Source: Neobacillus muris | Lineage (GTDB): Bacteria > Bacillota > Bacilli > Bacillales > Cytobacillaceae | Direction: 5' to 3' | Length of the DNA stretch: 64,000 nt | Assembly: GCF_943193175.1 (NCBI RefSeq) | Contig: NZ_CALPDF010000001.1 | Span: 1 to 64,000, forward strand | Shown: positions 26,923-35,454 of the stretch, piece after piece | How the letters are laid out: the number at the start of each line of letters is the position of its first letter | Numbering within the stretch: the first letter of the stretch is position 1 | Notes under the pieces: model-generated | Database searches by the model: none | What the model was told of the DNA's origin: nothing | The model's input: the letters and a program-made list of their open reading frames with translations, nothing else | Made by a program: the position numbers and the translations under genes

Positions 26923-27894
26923 CTAGTACCTTTGGTTTTGATGCCAATTCCAGGCGTCGACAATGATTTTTTCCAAATTCCGCTGGGCTTTCCAGCCTAG
27001 TTCAGAATCAATTTTAGCGGAGGATGCAACCAGTCTTGCAGGGTCTCCGGCACGGCGGTCAGCCATTTCCACGTTTGCCTGCTTTCCAGTCACTTTTTCG
27101 CAGGTTTCAATTACCTCTTTAACGGAGAAGCCGAGTCCGTTGCCAAGATTGTATACCTCAGCTGTTTTCTTTCCTTCAAGCAATGCTTCAAGGGCAAGAA
27201 TATGGGCGGCTGCTAAATCGGTAACATGAATGTAATCCCGGATGCAGGTACCGTCTTTCGTATCATAATCCGAACCGAATACCGAAATCTTTTCCCGCTG
27301 CCCCAAGAGCTGCTGCAGAATAATCGGAATTAAATGCGTTTCAGGATCATGGCTTTCCCCGATCACGCCCGACTCATGCGCCCCTGCTGCATTAAAGTAA
27401 CGGAGAACCACATAATGCAAACCATAGGCTTTTGAAAAATCAGCAAGAATTTGTTCCACCATGAGCTTTGAGTGCCCATAGGGATTAATCGGAGCCGTTG
27501 GCGTCGTTTCATCGATCATCTCCACGGTTGGGATCCCATAGGCAGCCGCTGTCGATGAGAAAATAAAGTTCTTCACTTTAAATTTTGTCATAACCTTTAG
27601 TAGCGTTAACGTCGCCGCTACATTGTTTTCATAATACTTTAACGGATCCGTTACCGACTCCCCAACAAGGCTGTTGGCGGCAAAGTGCATGACTGCTTTA
27701 ATCGGATAACTTTTAAAGATCATATCCAGGTCTTCCTCGTTACCGAGATCACCTTTGACGAATATCGCCCGGCTGTCAACGGATTCCCGATGGCCAGTAG
27801 ACAGATTGTCCAATACGACTACTTCTTCTTTTTCGACTAATTCCTTAACAAGATGGCTGCCAATATAGCCGGCACCGCCGACAACTAGAATCAT
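26923..27894 (-). CDS. galE: UDP-glucose 4-epimerase GalE
   Basis: A 323-residue extended short-chain dehydrogenase that interconverts UDP-glucose and UDP-galactose using bound NAD. The Rossmann motif is GGAGYIGSH at residues 6-14. The catalytic pair is the Ser/Thr of FSSTAAAYG and YGHSK (Tyr-x-x-x-Lys). NPYGHSKLMVEQ and RYFNAAGA are further GalE hallmarks. The ATG at 27894 follows AAGGGG. Single gene; no galK or galT is nearby, so it may supply sugar nucleotides for cell-surface polymers. Confidence 0.95.
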   Translation of the reverse strand: MILVVGGAGYIGSHLVKELVEKEEVVVLDNLSTGHRESVDSRAIFVKGDLGNEEDLDMIFKSYPIKAVMHFAANSLVGESVTDPLKYYENNVAATLTLLKVMTKFKVKNFIFSSTAAAYGIPTVEMIDETTPTAPINPYGHSKLMVEQILADFSKAYGLHYVVLRYFNAAGAHESGVIGESHDPETHLIPIILQQLLGQREKISVFGSDYDTKDGTCIRDYIHVTDLAAAHILALEALLEGKKTAEVYNLGNGLGFSVKEVIETCEKVTGKQANVEMADRRAGDPARLVASSAKIDSELGWKAQRNLEKIIVDAWNWHQNQRY

Positions 27895-28147
27895 GCTTCA
27901 TTTCCCCTTAGTTAAGATTCACTTTCCTACAGTATTATAACACTTTCATAACCTAGCTGTTTACTATAATACAATGTAAAAAATCCCTTTTTCGAATGAA
28001 TGTAGTTTTTATGCCTATTTTCTTGTTTTCCCAAAAAAGCAGAATCGAAAGGCCTAGAACAAGTTTGACAACTGCTGAATAACATGACAGTGATGATCCC
28101 CTATCTCTCTACTTGCTGCTTGTAAATAAAAATTTGGAGGAGATGCA

Positions 28148-29725
28148 ATGAAGATTTATTTAGATCCAGGTCATGGAGGCGCGGATCCAGGTGCCCAAGG
28201 TAATGGACTAAATGAAAAAGATATTACACTGGATATTGCGCTGCGTTTACAGGCAATTTTAGTCAACAATTATCAAAATGTACAAGTGCGAATGAGCCGT
28301 ACCACCGATACTACCGTCAGCTTAGGCCAACGCACCAACGATGCCAATGCATGGGGAGCAGACTTTTTCTTGTCGATTCACATCAATTCGGCGGGCAGCA
28401 CGGCTAGAGGGTATGAGGACTACATCTACAACGGTTTATCTGACTCATCTCAAACGGCAAGAATTCAACAGATCATTCATGAAGAAGTCATGAAAACGAA
28501 TCAGCTCCCGGACCGCGGCAGAAGGAAAGCAAACTTCCATGTATTAAGAGAAACAAAAATGAATGCCATATTGACGGAAAATGGCTTTATCAGCAATGCC
28601 GCTGATGCCGGATTGCTGAATCAGCCAGCATGGCGCCAAAGTGTCGCTCAAGGGCACGCCAATGGGTTAGCCAGAGCCTTTAATCTTCAGCCAAAAGCAA
28701 ATCCAGCCCCAGCTCCCAATAACCCGCCTGCAGCAAGCAGCCCGCAGCAGCCATCAACAACAGGTACCCTGTATAAAGTCATATCAGGTTCTTTTAAATC
28801 AAGAGATAATGCCGACGAAAGGGTGGCCTTTCTCCATTCAAAAGGCATTAACTCCTTTGTTGATACAACGGTCATCAATGGAGTCACTTGGTACCGGGTT
28901 CAAACAGGAGCCTACGCCAATCGGGCAAATGCAGAAAATAGATTGACAGAACTCAAAAATGCTGGCATACAAGATGCCTTTATTATCGCCGACCAGGGAA
29001 GCGTGAGTGCACCTGCAAGCACCCCTCAACCTGAAGCACCAGCACCAGCACCAGCGCCAGCTGCTCCAAATCCAGCTCCTGACGCACCAACTACCCCTAT
29101 GCCAGAAACACCAGCCACACCAGTTCCTGATTCAACTGTTCCTGAGGTACCCGTTAGCCCGTCTCCAGATGCAGGCGGCAGCACTCCTAGCAACGGACTG
29201 CCTGTCAATACGATTCTAGGGCCAACCATCCTGTCCCCTATGCAAATGGACCAGTTTGTTAAACAGATTAATCCGAATGCGCCGGAACTAGGCATTTATT
29301 ATGTAACCATTGGCCGATATTATGGTATTCGAGGGGATATCGCCTTTGCACAGGCCTTGCACGAGACAGACTTCTTCCGATTTACAGGAACCGTCCAGCC
29401 TGGGCAAAACAACTTTGCCGGGATTGGGGCAACTGGCGGCAGCACTCAAGGAGCTATGTTTGCCACACCGGAAGAAGGGGTGATTGCCCAGATGCAGCAT
29501 TTGTACGCATACGCGACAACGAATCCACTGCCAAACCAATATCCGCTTCTGGACCCGCGCTTTCACCTAGTAGCACGAGGCTCCGCACCAACATGGACTG
29601 ACCTTAACGGTAAATGGGCTGTCCCCGGAACTACTTACGGGCAATCCATTCTCAATCTTTATGGAAGAATGCTGGATTCAGCAATTGGCAATATACAAGC
29701 AGTACGAAATAGTATCACAAGCTAA
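28148..29725 (+). CDS. N-acetylmuramoyl-L-alanine amidase with SPOR and glucosaminidase domains
   Basis: A 525-residue bifunctional cell-wall hydrolase. Residues 1-175 form an Amidase_3 catalytic domain: PGHGG (zinc His), NEKDITLD (zinc Glu), SIHINSA (zinc His) and LTENGFISN (catalytic Glu). Residues about 205-285 are a SPOR domain. A Pro/Ala-rich linker (290-345) leads to a C-terminal GH73-like glucosaminidase domain whose probable catalytic Glu is in ALHETDFF. There is no signal peptide, as in the mother-cell enzyme CwlC. The ATG follows TTGGAGGAG. The amidase and SPOR part is closely similar to the next gene. Confidence 0.9.
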   Translation: MKIYLDPGHGGADPGAQGNGLNEKDITLDIALRLQAILVNNYQNVQVRMSRTTDTTVSLGQRTNDANAWGADFFLSIHINSAGSTARGYEDYIYNGLSDSSQTARIQQIIHEEVMKTNQLPDRGRRKANFHVLRETKMNAILTENGFISNAADAGLLNQPAWRQSVAQGHANGLARAFNLQPKANPAPAPNNPPAASSPQQPSTTGTLYKVISGSFKSRDNADERVAFLHSKGINSFVDTTVINGVTWYRVQTGAYANRANAENRLTELKNAGIQDAFIIADQGSVSAPASTPQPEAPAPAPAPAAPNPAPDAPTTPMPETPATPVPDSTVPEVPVSPSPDAGGSTPSNGLPVNTILGPTILSPMQMDQFVKQINPNAPELGIYYVTIGRYYGIRGDIAFAQALHETDFFRFTGTVQPGQNNFAGIGATGGSTQGAMFATPEEGVIAQMQHLYAYATTNPLPNQYPLLDPRFHLVARGSAPTWTDLNGKWAVPGTTYGQSILNLYGRMLDSAIGNIQAVRNSITS

Positions 29726-29736
29726 ACGATTATGCC

Positions 29737-29767
29737 TAAAACCCTTCATCCAAGGGTTTTTCTTTTT
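29737..29767 (+). terminator. Terminator after the bifunctional amidase
   Basis: AAAACCCTT pairs with AAGGGTTTT across a five-base loop, followed by TTCTTTTT. It begins 12 bases past the stop codon. Confidence 0.85.
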
Positions 29768-29847
29768 ATAAAAAACTGCCTGTCCTTTGCTCTTGTTTTT
29801 TTATAAATAATAGATGCAATCAGCCCGTTCCAAATTAAGCTCTTTTT

Positions 29848-29856
29848 CATAACCTA
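29848..29856 (+). promoter_or_regulatory. SigK-like -10 element of the second amidase
   Basis: CATAACCTA fits the SigE/SigK -10 pattern CATANNNTA. It lies 21 bases before the start codon and just ahead of the ribosome binding site, so the leader would be short. A matching -35 (AC core) is not distinct. Mother-cell expression would fit a CwlC-type enzyme. Confidence 0.35.
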
Positions 29857-29877
29857 ATAGGTAAGGAGATGAAAGGT

Positions 29878-30705
29878 ATGAAACTATATGTAGATCCCGG
29901 GCATGGGGGAAATGATCCTGGGGCACAAGGAAATGGCCTGAACGAAAAAGATATTACATTAGATATCGCGCAAAGAATTCGGTCCATCCTATTGAATGAC
30001 TATGAGGACGCAGAAGTGATGATGAGCAGGACAGATGACGCAGCAAAGAGCTTAAGCCAACGGACCAATGAGGCCAATGCATGGGGAGCACAATTTTATT
30101 TGTCCATTCATATTAACTCTGGCCCAAGCTCCGCCTTAGGATATGAGGACTATATTTACAGCGGCCTGCCAGACTCCGCCGCCACAGCAAAATACCAGGA
30201 TTTCCTTCACGAGGAAATTGCTAAACTCAACCAGTTGGCCGACCGCGGGCAAAAAAGAGCAAATTTTCATGTGCTCCGAGAATCCGCGATGCCGGCGCTC
30301 TTATCTGAAAATGGTTTTATCAGCAATGCTCACGATAGTGAGCTAATGAAACAGCCATCATGGCGGCAAAATGTGGCACAAGGCCATGCCAACGGTTTAG
30401 CCAGAGCATTTGGCCTCAGCCGCAAGGCAGCCCCAGCACCCGCTCCGGCACCAAATCCTGCCCCCGGCCCTGGCAAACTATATAAATTAATCGCCGGGTC
30501 GTTTACTTCCATAGAAAATGCAAACAATCGTGCCGCTTCTCTCCATTCACAAGGCATCGAAGCCTTCGTGAAAGCAGTCACCATCTCAGGGAAAACCTGG
30601 TACCGCGTCCAAGCTGGCGCCTTCAGCAGCCCAGAAAATGCCCAAGCCCATTTAGGCCAAATCAGGCAAGCTGGTTATTCTGATGCTTTCCTGATCGCCG
30701 AATAG
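29878..30705 (+). CDS. N-acetylmuramoyl-L-alanine amidase, CwlC type
   Basis: A 275-residue protein with an Amidase_3 domain (residues 1-175; PGHGG, NEKDITLD, SIHINSG, LSENGFISN) and a C-terminal SPOR domain (about 200-275), joined by a Pro/Ala repeat linker. It lacks a signal peptide. Length and layout match CwlC, the mother-cell lysis amidase of Bacillus subtilis. It is a close paralogue of the preceding gene but lacks the glucosaminidase domain, so a tandem duplication followed by gain or loss of that domain is likely. ATG 29878 is chosen because AAGGAG lies nine bases upstream; the ATG at 29869 is too close. Confidence 0.9.
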   Translation: MKLYVDPGHGGNDPGAQGNGLNEKDITLDIAQRIRSILLNDYEDAEVMMSRTDDAAKSLSQRTNEANAWGAQFYLSIHINSGPSSALGYEDYIYSGLPDSAATAKYQDFLHEEIAKLNQLADRGQKRANFHVLRESAMPALLSENGFISNAHDSELMKQPSWRQNVAQGHANGLARAFGLSRKAAPAPAPAPNPAPGPGKLYKLIAGSFTSIENANNRAASLHSQGIEAFVKAVTISGKTWYRVQAGAFSSPENAQAHLGQIRQAGYSDAFLIAE

Positions 30706-30751
30706 CTGATTGGAGACTGACATTTAGCGGCTGCCATATTTTCAAAAAACA

Positions 30752-30818
30752 GGCTGACCTTAAGAAGCCCAGCCCCTCTAAGAATCCCCGGGGAGAAGAC
30801 CGCTTCTTAACGTCAGCC
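30752..30818 (-). terminator. Long hairpin, probable terminator of the SinI-like gene
   Basis: GGCTGACCTTAAGAAGC (30752-30768) and GCTTCTTAACGTCAGCC (30802-30818) pair at 16 of 17 positions. The loop of 33 bases contains CCCCGGGG. On the minus strand the hairpin is followed by GTTTTTTG, so it can end the leftward gene at 30848. Confidence 0.7.
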
Positions 30819-30847
30819 ATCTTATGTATGTGAAACATCAATGACAC

Positions 30848-30973
30848 TCAACCTTTATTCTGGTCGAAGAATTGCCTGACCATTTCAATAGAAAGTCCCA
30901 GCTCTTTTGCCTCTAAAATAAGCGCTACCCATTCTTCATCTAATATTTGCGTTTCCACATCAGAAATAACCAT
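30848..30973 (-). CDS. Sin-domain antirepressor-like small protein
   Basis: A 41-residue peptide that is almost entirely a Sin (SinI/SinR dimerisation) domain: DEEWVALILEAKELGLSI followed by EMVRQFF. This matches the DQEWVELMVEAKEANIS region of SinI, the antagonist of the biofilm repressor SinR. The likely start is the second of two ATG codons (30973), seven bases after AGGGG; the first (30976) is too close. No sinR-type gene is adjacent, so its partner must lie elsewhere. It may titrate SinR or a paralogue during sporulation or biofilm decisions. Confidence 0.8.
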   Translation of the reverse strand: MVISDVETQILDEEWVALILEAKELGLSIEMVRQFFDQNKG

Positions 30974-30976
30974 CAT

Positions 30977-31389
30977 CTCACCCCTAAAATGCAATCCATT
31001 GGCGTCTGAACTGCTTTACTCTTTTATAACCCCAGGCTAATGCAAAGGATTAAGCACGACCATTTCACTATTTTTCTCTATTTTTATAGGACTGTTTTCT
31101 TAATTAAACATGATGTCCCTATTATATATAGTACTTTTATATTAGGGTGTTGTAATTTGTCGACCTTCCAAAAATTTCCCAATATTTTTTATAACATTTT
31201 TTTACAATTTCTCGTACAATCTGATAGACTTATTCGGTTAAAAATTGCTGCCGGCATGAGCCTGAATATCCCTCTTGCCAAAACCAGTAATCTAATAATT
31301 CTTATTTTTAGGAATGTTTTCTAGTGACAGCCATGAAAAATAATTTTACAATCAACAATAGAACACTTTTACCCAAAGGAGAAAAACGG
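30977..31389. other. AT-rich gap before the Lrp-type regulator
   Basis: About 410 bases without a convincing gene. A 94-codon plus-strand frame (31040-31324) lacks a ribosome binding site and reads as hydrophobic noise from AT-rich DNA. The region should contain the promoters of the SinI-like gene (leftward) and of the Lrp-type regulator (rightward). Confidence 0.4.
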
Positions 31390-31893
31390 ATGAAACTAAC
31401 TGGTGAGGAAATTGAGATTTTAAAAATCATGGAGGAAAATCATAGAATTCCTGTTGAAACTATTGCTTTAATGGCAATGTGCAGCGAGGAAACTGTCAGG
31501 GAGACACTTAAGAAGCTAGAGGACGGAAAAATTATTATAAGCTATCCTACCTTGATTGATTGGAGTAAGGTGGAGGGCCAGGAAAATATCGTTGCCATGA
31601 TTGATGTAAAGGTAACGCCAAAGCGGGGAGTGGGGTTTGATGAGGTCGCCGAACGGATTGCCCGATTTCCAGAAGTGTCTTCTTTATACTTAATGTCGGG
31701 TGCCTATGATTTGTCGATCACCATAGAAGGAAAAACGATGCAGGAAATTGCGGCGTTTGTCTCAGAAAAATTATCACCGATTGAAAATGTGGTTTCCACC
31801 ACTACTCATTTCATGTTAAAAAAATACAAGCATGATGGCGTATTATTTGAAGATGGCGGAGACAAAGACCGAAGAATGGTGGTTTCACCATGA
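31390..31893 (+). CDS. alaR: Lrp/AsnC-family regulator, AlaR (YugG) type
   Basis: A 167-residue feast/famine regulator. The N-terminal helix-turn-helix spans about residues 3-55, and the AsnC ligand domain about 65-150 (AMIDVKVTPKRGVGFDEVAERIA and SSLYLMSGAYDLSITIEGK). In Bacillus subtilis the same pair, yugG-yugH, is the alanine transaminase gene and its activator (alaR-alaT). The start at 31390 follows AAAGGAG; the frame extends further upstream but without a ribosome binding site. Its stop codon overlaps the next start by four bases. Confidence 0.85.
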   Translation: MKLTGEEIEILKIMEENHRIPVETIALMAMCSEETVRETLKKLEDGKIIISYPTLIDWSKVEGQENIVAMIDVKVTPKRGVGFDEVAERIARFPEVSSLYLMSGAYDLSITIEGKTMQEIAAFVSEKLSPIENVVSTTTHFMLKKYKHDGVLFEDGGDKDRRMVVSP

Positions 31894-33071
31894 GAAAAGA
31901 GTATTCTCATTATTTGTCGGAGACCGTAAAGGATTTGCAGCCTTCCGGGATTCGCAAATTTTTTGACCTGGCTTCCAGCATGGAAGGGGTGATTTCCTTA
32001 GGAGTCGGTGAACCGGACTTTATTACGCCATGGAATGTCCGTGAGGCAGCGATTTTATCATTGGAACAGGGATTTACGTCCTATACGGCCAACCCCGGGC
32101 TTTTGGAGCTGCGCGAGGAAATCTCGAAGTATTTAAGCACCCGATTTTCGGTTAATTATAACCCGGCCAATCAAATTATTGTGACGATTGGTGCCAGCCA
32201 AGGGTTGGATTTGGCGTTCCGGACAATTTTAAACCAAGGCGACGAAGTATTGATTGTGGAGCCTGCCTTTGTAGCCTATGCCCCTTTGGTTGCTATTGCT
32301 GGAGGGAAACCTGTGGCGATTTCCACTTCGCCGGAAAACGGCTTTAAGGTAACCCCTGAGCAGATTGAACAAAAAATAACCAACAGAACTAAAGCTATTT
32401 TACTTAGTTCACCCAACAATCCGACAGGCAGTACATTAAATAAGAAAGATTTGGAGAAAATTGCCGAGATTGTTGAAAAATACGATTTGCTGGTCGTTTC
32501 CGATGAAATTTATGCGGAATTGGTTTATGAGGATGAACCCTATACGAGTTTTGCGGCAATTGACGGGATGTATGAACGGACGATTTTACTAAACGGTTTT
32601 TCCAAGAGCTTTGCGATGACCGGCTGGAGGTTAGGTATGCTGGCGGCCCCGAAGGCATTAGTGGAGGTCATGCTGAAAATTTATCAGTATACAACCATGT
32701 GTGCCCCCCATATGCTGCAGCACGGTGCCATAGAGGCGCTTCGAAATGGCTACCATGAAGTGGAGGCGATGCGGTCGAGCTATCGGCGCAGACGGAATTA
32801 TATGGTGCAGACATTGAATCAAATCGGTTTGCCATGCCATAATCCAGGCGGAGCATTTTATGTGTTTCCTTCTATTAAAACGACTGGTTTTACGTCGGAG
32901 CAGTTTGCCGAGGAGCTGCTTCGCGAAGAAAAGGTAGCGGTTGTGCCCGGCCATGTTTTCGGGGAGAGCGGAGAAGGCTATGTCCGCTGTTCTTATGCCG
33001 CCTCGATGCCCCAGCTGCAGGAAGCTCTAAAACGAATGCAAAGATTTGTTAAGGCGAGAAATTTAGTCTAA
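31890..33071 (+). CDS. alaT: PLP-dependent aminotransferase, AlaT (YugH) type
   Basis: A 393-residue fold-type I aminotransferase, likely making alanine from pyruvate and glutamate. Features: GVGEPDF near the N-terminus, LSSPNNPTG in the middle, SDEIYAELVY (Asp that contacts the pyridine nitrogen) and the PLP lysine in NGFSKSFAMTGWRLG. The C-terminal Arg of YVRCSYA should hold the substrate carboxylate. It overlaps alaR by ATGA, so the two are co-translated. Terminator at 33078-33107. Substrate is inferred from the gene pair; other class I aminotransferases look alike. Confidence 0.88.
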   Translation: MRKEYSHYLSETVKDLQPSGIRKFFDLASSMEGVISLGVGEPDFITPWNVREAAILSLEQGFTSYTANPGLLELREEISKYLSTRFSVNYNPANQIIVTIGASQGLDLAFRTILNQGDEVLIVEPAFVAYAPLVAIAGGKPVAISTSPENGFKVTPEQIEQKITNRTKAILLSSPNNPTGSTLNKKDLEKIAEIVEKYDLLVVSDEIYAELVYEDEPYTSFAAIDGMYERTILLNGFSKSFAMTGWRLGMLAAPKALVEVMLKIYQYTTMCAPHMLQHGAIEALRNGYHEVEAMRSSYRRRRNYMVQTLNQIGLPCHNPGGAFYVFPSIKTTGFTSEQFAEELLREEKVAVVPGHVFGESGEGYVRCSYAASMPQLQEALKRMQRFVKARNLV

Positions 33072-33077
33072 TGAAGC

Positions 33078-33107
33078 AAGAGGCTGGCACGCTGCAGCCT
33101 CTTTTTT
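33078..33107 (+). terminator. Terminator of the alaR-alaT operon
   Basis: AGAGGCTG pairs with CAGCCTCT, followed by six T. Confidence 0.88.
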
Positions 33108-33188
33108 GTTCGCTTTGGTTGTTATGTAGTTGAGGATAGGGCTGGCACCTTATCCCCCTCAAATAATTGGCTCTTTTTTCTTTTGCGC

Positions 33189-33404
33189 TTAACGCCCATG
33201 ATGCCCATAATGTCCATAATGGTGGTGGCCATATGGGAAACCATGACCGCCATAACCACCATAGCCGCCGAAACCGCCATAGCCGCCAAATCCATACCCA
33301 AATGGAGGATAGCCATACCCATATCCATAGCCGCCAGGGAATCCATAGCCCCCAAGGGACCCAGCCCCGCCAGGAAAACCGTATCCACCGTAAAACGGAA
33401 ACAT
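33189..33404 (-). CDS. Glycine/tyrosine-rich protein, possible spore coat component
   Basis: A 71-residue low-complexity protein: GYG, GGYG and FGGYGG repeats with a His-rich end (YGHHHYGHYGHHG). Such proteins are common in Bacillus spore coats, where tyrosines may be cross-linked. The ATG at 33404 is the likely start; a GTG at 33416 preceded by AAGGGA is an alternative. A CATATGTCT sequence upstream resembles a SigK -10 with one mismatch. Frames on the other strand over this region are shadows of the repeats. Confidence 0.6.
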   Translation of the reverse strand: MFPFYGGYGFPGGAGSLGGYGFPGGYGYGYGYPPFGYGFGGYGGFGGYGGYGGHGFPYGHHHYGHYGHHGR

Positions 33405-33858
33405 TTCCACACCCACTTTCGTTTATTTCCCTTACACTCTAGACATATGTAATAAGAAGGATAAAGGAGCTATTCTCACTCAAAAATGGGCACTTGGTGG
33501 AATCAGCACAACAAACCGAGGGGAAATCCTTCGGGGCAGTTAGGCAGTTTTCGACTGCTTTTTAAGCCTCCCGGTAAAAATCATTCTTTTCCTCTGCCGA
33601 TGTCAGATGCTGCCTTCCTATATTTCTGGTATTTTTTAATATTTTTTTAGTCATTTCAATCATATCTATAGAATCCCCATCGGTTATACTTGTCGATAGA
33701 TTTCCAAATTTATCTGTCAACCTTCCACTATTTCTGCAATCATTTTTTGATAATGTTAAGACAAGACCATTAAACTCCAAGACCCTTTTAAAATATACGC
33801 AAAGTCCCGAACTGGAAGGACATAGAGGCTTTACTAAAAATTTTAAGGAGCGGATGCT
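33405..33858. other. Gap with a possible gene remnant
   Basis: About 450 bases. A minus-strand frame (33562-33870) has polar, protein-like sequence in its second half (TDKFGNLSTS, DMIEMTKKILKNTRN) but no ribosome binding site or recognisable family, and its start overlaps the small gene at 33859. It could be the tail of a decayed gene. A small GCAGT/ACTGC hairpin near 33551-33564 may end leftward transcription. Confidence 0.3.
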
Positions 33859-33972
33859 ATGGAGGAACAAGGGAGTTTGTTCGTTGGATTATTGTGGGGA
33901 GCTTCTTTAAGCATTCCTTTATGGATTGCCTTATTTGGCTGGATCAAAATTATCCGTTATTTCATCCAATAG
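33859..33972 (+). CDS. Small membrane protein, 37 aa
   Basis: Start ATG 33859 is preceded by AAGGAG. The product is one hydrophobic helix (SLFVGLLWGASLSIPLWIAL) with a short acidic N-terminus and a C-terminus containing WIKIIRYF, typical of a single-pass mini-protein. No family recognised. The hairpin at 34137-34170 may end its transcript. Confidence 0.6.
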   Translation: MEEQGSLFVGLLWGASLSIPLWIALFGWIKIIRYFIQ

Positions 33973-34136
33973 GAATCCTTTTATATTGATACTCTTTCCC
34001 CCTTTTGAAAGGTGCGTTAAATTGTGATTCCACCTTGAACCTCCTATATATCTGCCTTGCGCAGCAAGTCTGTTATTTAAATGGAGGGGCAAGAAATATT
34101 CAATCTGCCTCTACTTTTCCCATATAAGGATCGCCT

Positions 34137-34170
34137 ATCCCCGGGTTTCATATGTTCCGGGGATGTTTTA
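34137..34170. terminator. Hairpin between small membrane gene and vanZ-like gene
   Basis: ATCCCCGG (34137-34144) pairs with CCGGGGAT (34157-34164), followed by GTTTTA. It lies between two converging genes. The stretch from 33973 to 34136 shows nothing else. Confidence 0.65.
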
Positions 34171-34178
34171 TGGCAGTT

Positions 34179-34607
34179 TTAATCGTATTGGCTATTTATA
34201 TCAACTTGTCTGGATTTAGATGCCCATAGGCTGAAACATAGTGCCAAGGTAATGCCGGCAAGGTCGAAACCAATATCAAACAAACGGCCGTTTCTGGCAA
34301 AGAACAATTGGATGATTTCAGTAAATGCTGCATAAGTGAAGGCCGCTATAAAGTGGTGACGCTTATATGGCATTTTCCTTTGAAGAAGCATGGTAAATAG
34401 GAAGAATGCAAGGATATGCCCCACTTTTTGTTTGATAAAACCGTTACTTAATTCTTCTGGCAAAGGAGTAAATAGATCAGTTAAGTCGGGCCGGGCCTCA
34501 AAGCGAAACCGAATTTCACCAAATGCCATCAGCTCGGAAAAGCTTGCCGTGCACGTAAGAATGAAAATAAACAACATCCAAATGAATATGGCTAAACCTT
34601 TCATCAT
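34179..34607 (-). CDS. VanZ-family membrane protein
   Basis: A 142-residue protein with about four membrane helices and the VanZ pattern: an N-terminal helix, KVGHILAFFLFTMLL, and the C-terminal ARNGRLFDIGFDLAGI block. VanZ proteins are tied to teicoplanin resistance in one case and are otherwise uncharacterised. The frame extends to 34724, but that part is translated REP repeat and is not protein. The ATG at 34607 or the next ATG at 34604 follows a G-rich ribosome binding site. Confidence 0.85.
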   Translation of the reverse strand: MMKGLAIFIWMLFIFILTCTASFSELMAFGEIRFRFEARPDLTDLFTPLPEELSNGFIKQKVGHILAFFLFTMLLQRKMPYKRHHFIAAFTYAAFTEIIQLFFARNGRLFDIGFDLAGITLALCFSLWASKSRQVDINSQYD

Positions 34608-34664
34608 CCTTCCCCCCTTCCTATCTCCATACTCGTCTAGAAACACTGGAAATATACCCTGTTG

Positions 34665-34724
34665 CCCCGCGGGGACTGTCCCCCGCCACGGTGATGCTTT
34701 ACCATAGCGGGGGACTGTCCCCAT
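34665..34724. repeat. REP cluster 1 (two cores)
   Basis: Two copies of the core GGGGACTGTCCCC (34671-34683 and 34709-34722) in the same orientation, with GATGCTTTACCATAGCG between them. Located between the divergent vanZ-like gene and the gene at 34795. Confidence 0.85.
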
Positions 34725-34794
34725 TTTACTGGTGAAATTTAGGAATTATTGGTAAAGTGAATGTAAAGGGAACTGGCTTAATGGGGGAGTGTTT

Positions 34795-35367
34795 GTGAAA
34801 AGGATATTGCTGATTACGGTTATCGTTTTGGCGGTTTTGGCAGGTGGCATTTTTGGATTTTTTAAGATTTTGGATAATGCATCTGGATATGAGGAGAAGC
34901 AGGAGGCTTCACAGAATGATGCTGGTTCCGTTGAGGATGCGGCGACGAAGCAGGAAGAAATAGAGAAACAGCAGACGGAAAAAATTGGCGGGGTTCAATA
35001 TGATATTGGAATTGATCAGACAAGCTCACAGGAGGCGGTCCTGGAGGCCATGAACAAAATGACGCATCAGAAAGTGAAGGCGGAAGATAAGTGGGGGGCT
35101 ATCCCCATGATCCCCGATACCATTAACCAAGTATATGAGATTGTCAGCAACAGCCATTTCGAATTAAAAACGGATTTGCTGGAAATCCTGGATAAATGGA
35201 AGAATCGCGATTTCTCTCAAGTGGATGCCGATCACAATTATATTTGGAATCAGCAAGGGGGAACCGTCGGAAGAGCCTATGGGATTATGAGCCAATCAGA
35301 GGAAAAAACTTTTGTTCTTAATAATTTCGGACAAGAGTACTTAGCTGCCATGGGCATTCCAGAATAA
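34795..35367 (+). CDS. Membrane-anchored hypothetical protein (DUF6241-like)
   Basis: A 190-residue protein with an N-terminal membrane helix (KRILLITVIVLAVLAGGIFG), a Gln/Glu-rich linker, and an extracytoplasmic domain with MNKMTHQKVKAEDKWGAIPM and a C-terminal FGQEYLAAMGI. I take it as a DUF6241-type protein; function unknown. The GTG at 34795 has GGGGGAG at good distance; GTG 34789 is the alternative. Terminator at 35383-35422. Confidence 0.75.
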   Translation: MKRILLITVIVLAVLAGGIFGFFKILDNASGYEEKQEASQNDAGSVEDAATKQEEIEKQQTEKIGGVQYDIGIDQTSSQEAVLEAMNKMTHQKVKAEDKWGAIPMIPDTINQVYEIVSNSHFELKTDLLEILDKWKNRDFSQVDADHNYIWNQQGGTVGRAYGIMSQSEEKTFVLNNFGQEYLAAMGIPE

Positions 35368-35382
35368 ATCAAACTGTCCGTT

Positions 35383-35422
35383 AAAACATCCGGCGCCTTT
35401 TCAACCAGCGCCAGATGTTTTT
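35383..35422 (+). terminator. Terminator after the DUF6241-like gene
   Basis: AAACATC-C-GGCGC pairs with GCGCC-A-GATGTTT and is followed by TTTTTGG. Confidence 0.8.
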
Positions 35423-35454
35423 GGTACATATATCGTTCCACTTTTTCAATCCTC

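Noticed and set aside
31040-31324. 94-codon AT-rich plus-strand frame before the Lrp-type gene
   Set aside because: Phe/Ile/Leu-rich noise without a ribosome binding site; typical of AT-rich intergenic DNA.
33167-33452. Plus-strand frames over the glycine-rich gene (His- and Ala/Ile-rich translations)
   Set aside because: They are shadows of the GGY repeat region in other frames and lack ribosome binding sites.
33562-33870. 102-codon minus-strand frame between the glycine-rich gene and vanZ
   Set aside because: Only the second half looks protein-like; no ribosome binding site, no family, and its beginning overlaps a better-supported small gene. At most a gene remnant.
34608-34724. N-terminal extension of the VanZ-like protein in the open frame
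   Set aside because: It is translation of the REP cluster (34665-34724) and spacer, without a ribosome binding site; the real start is at 34607 or 34604.
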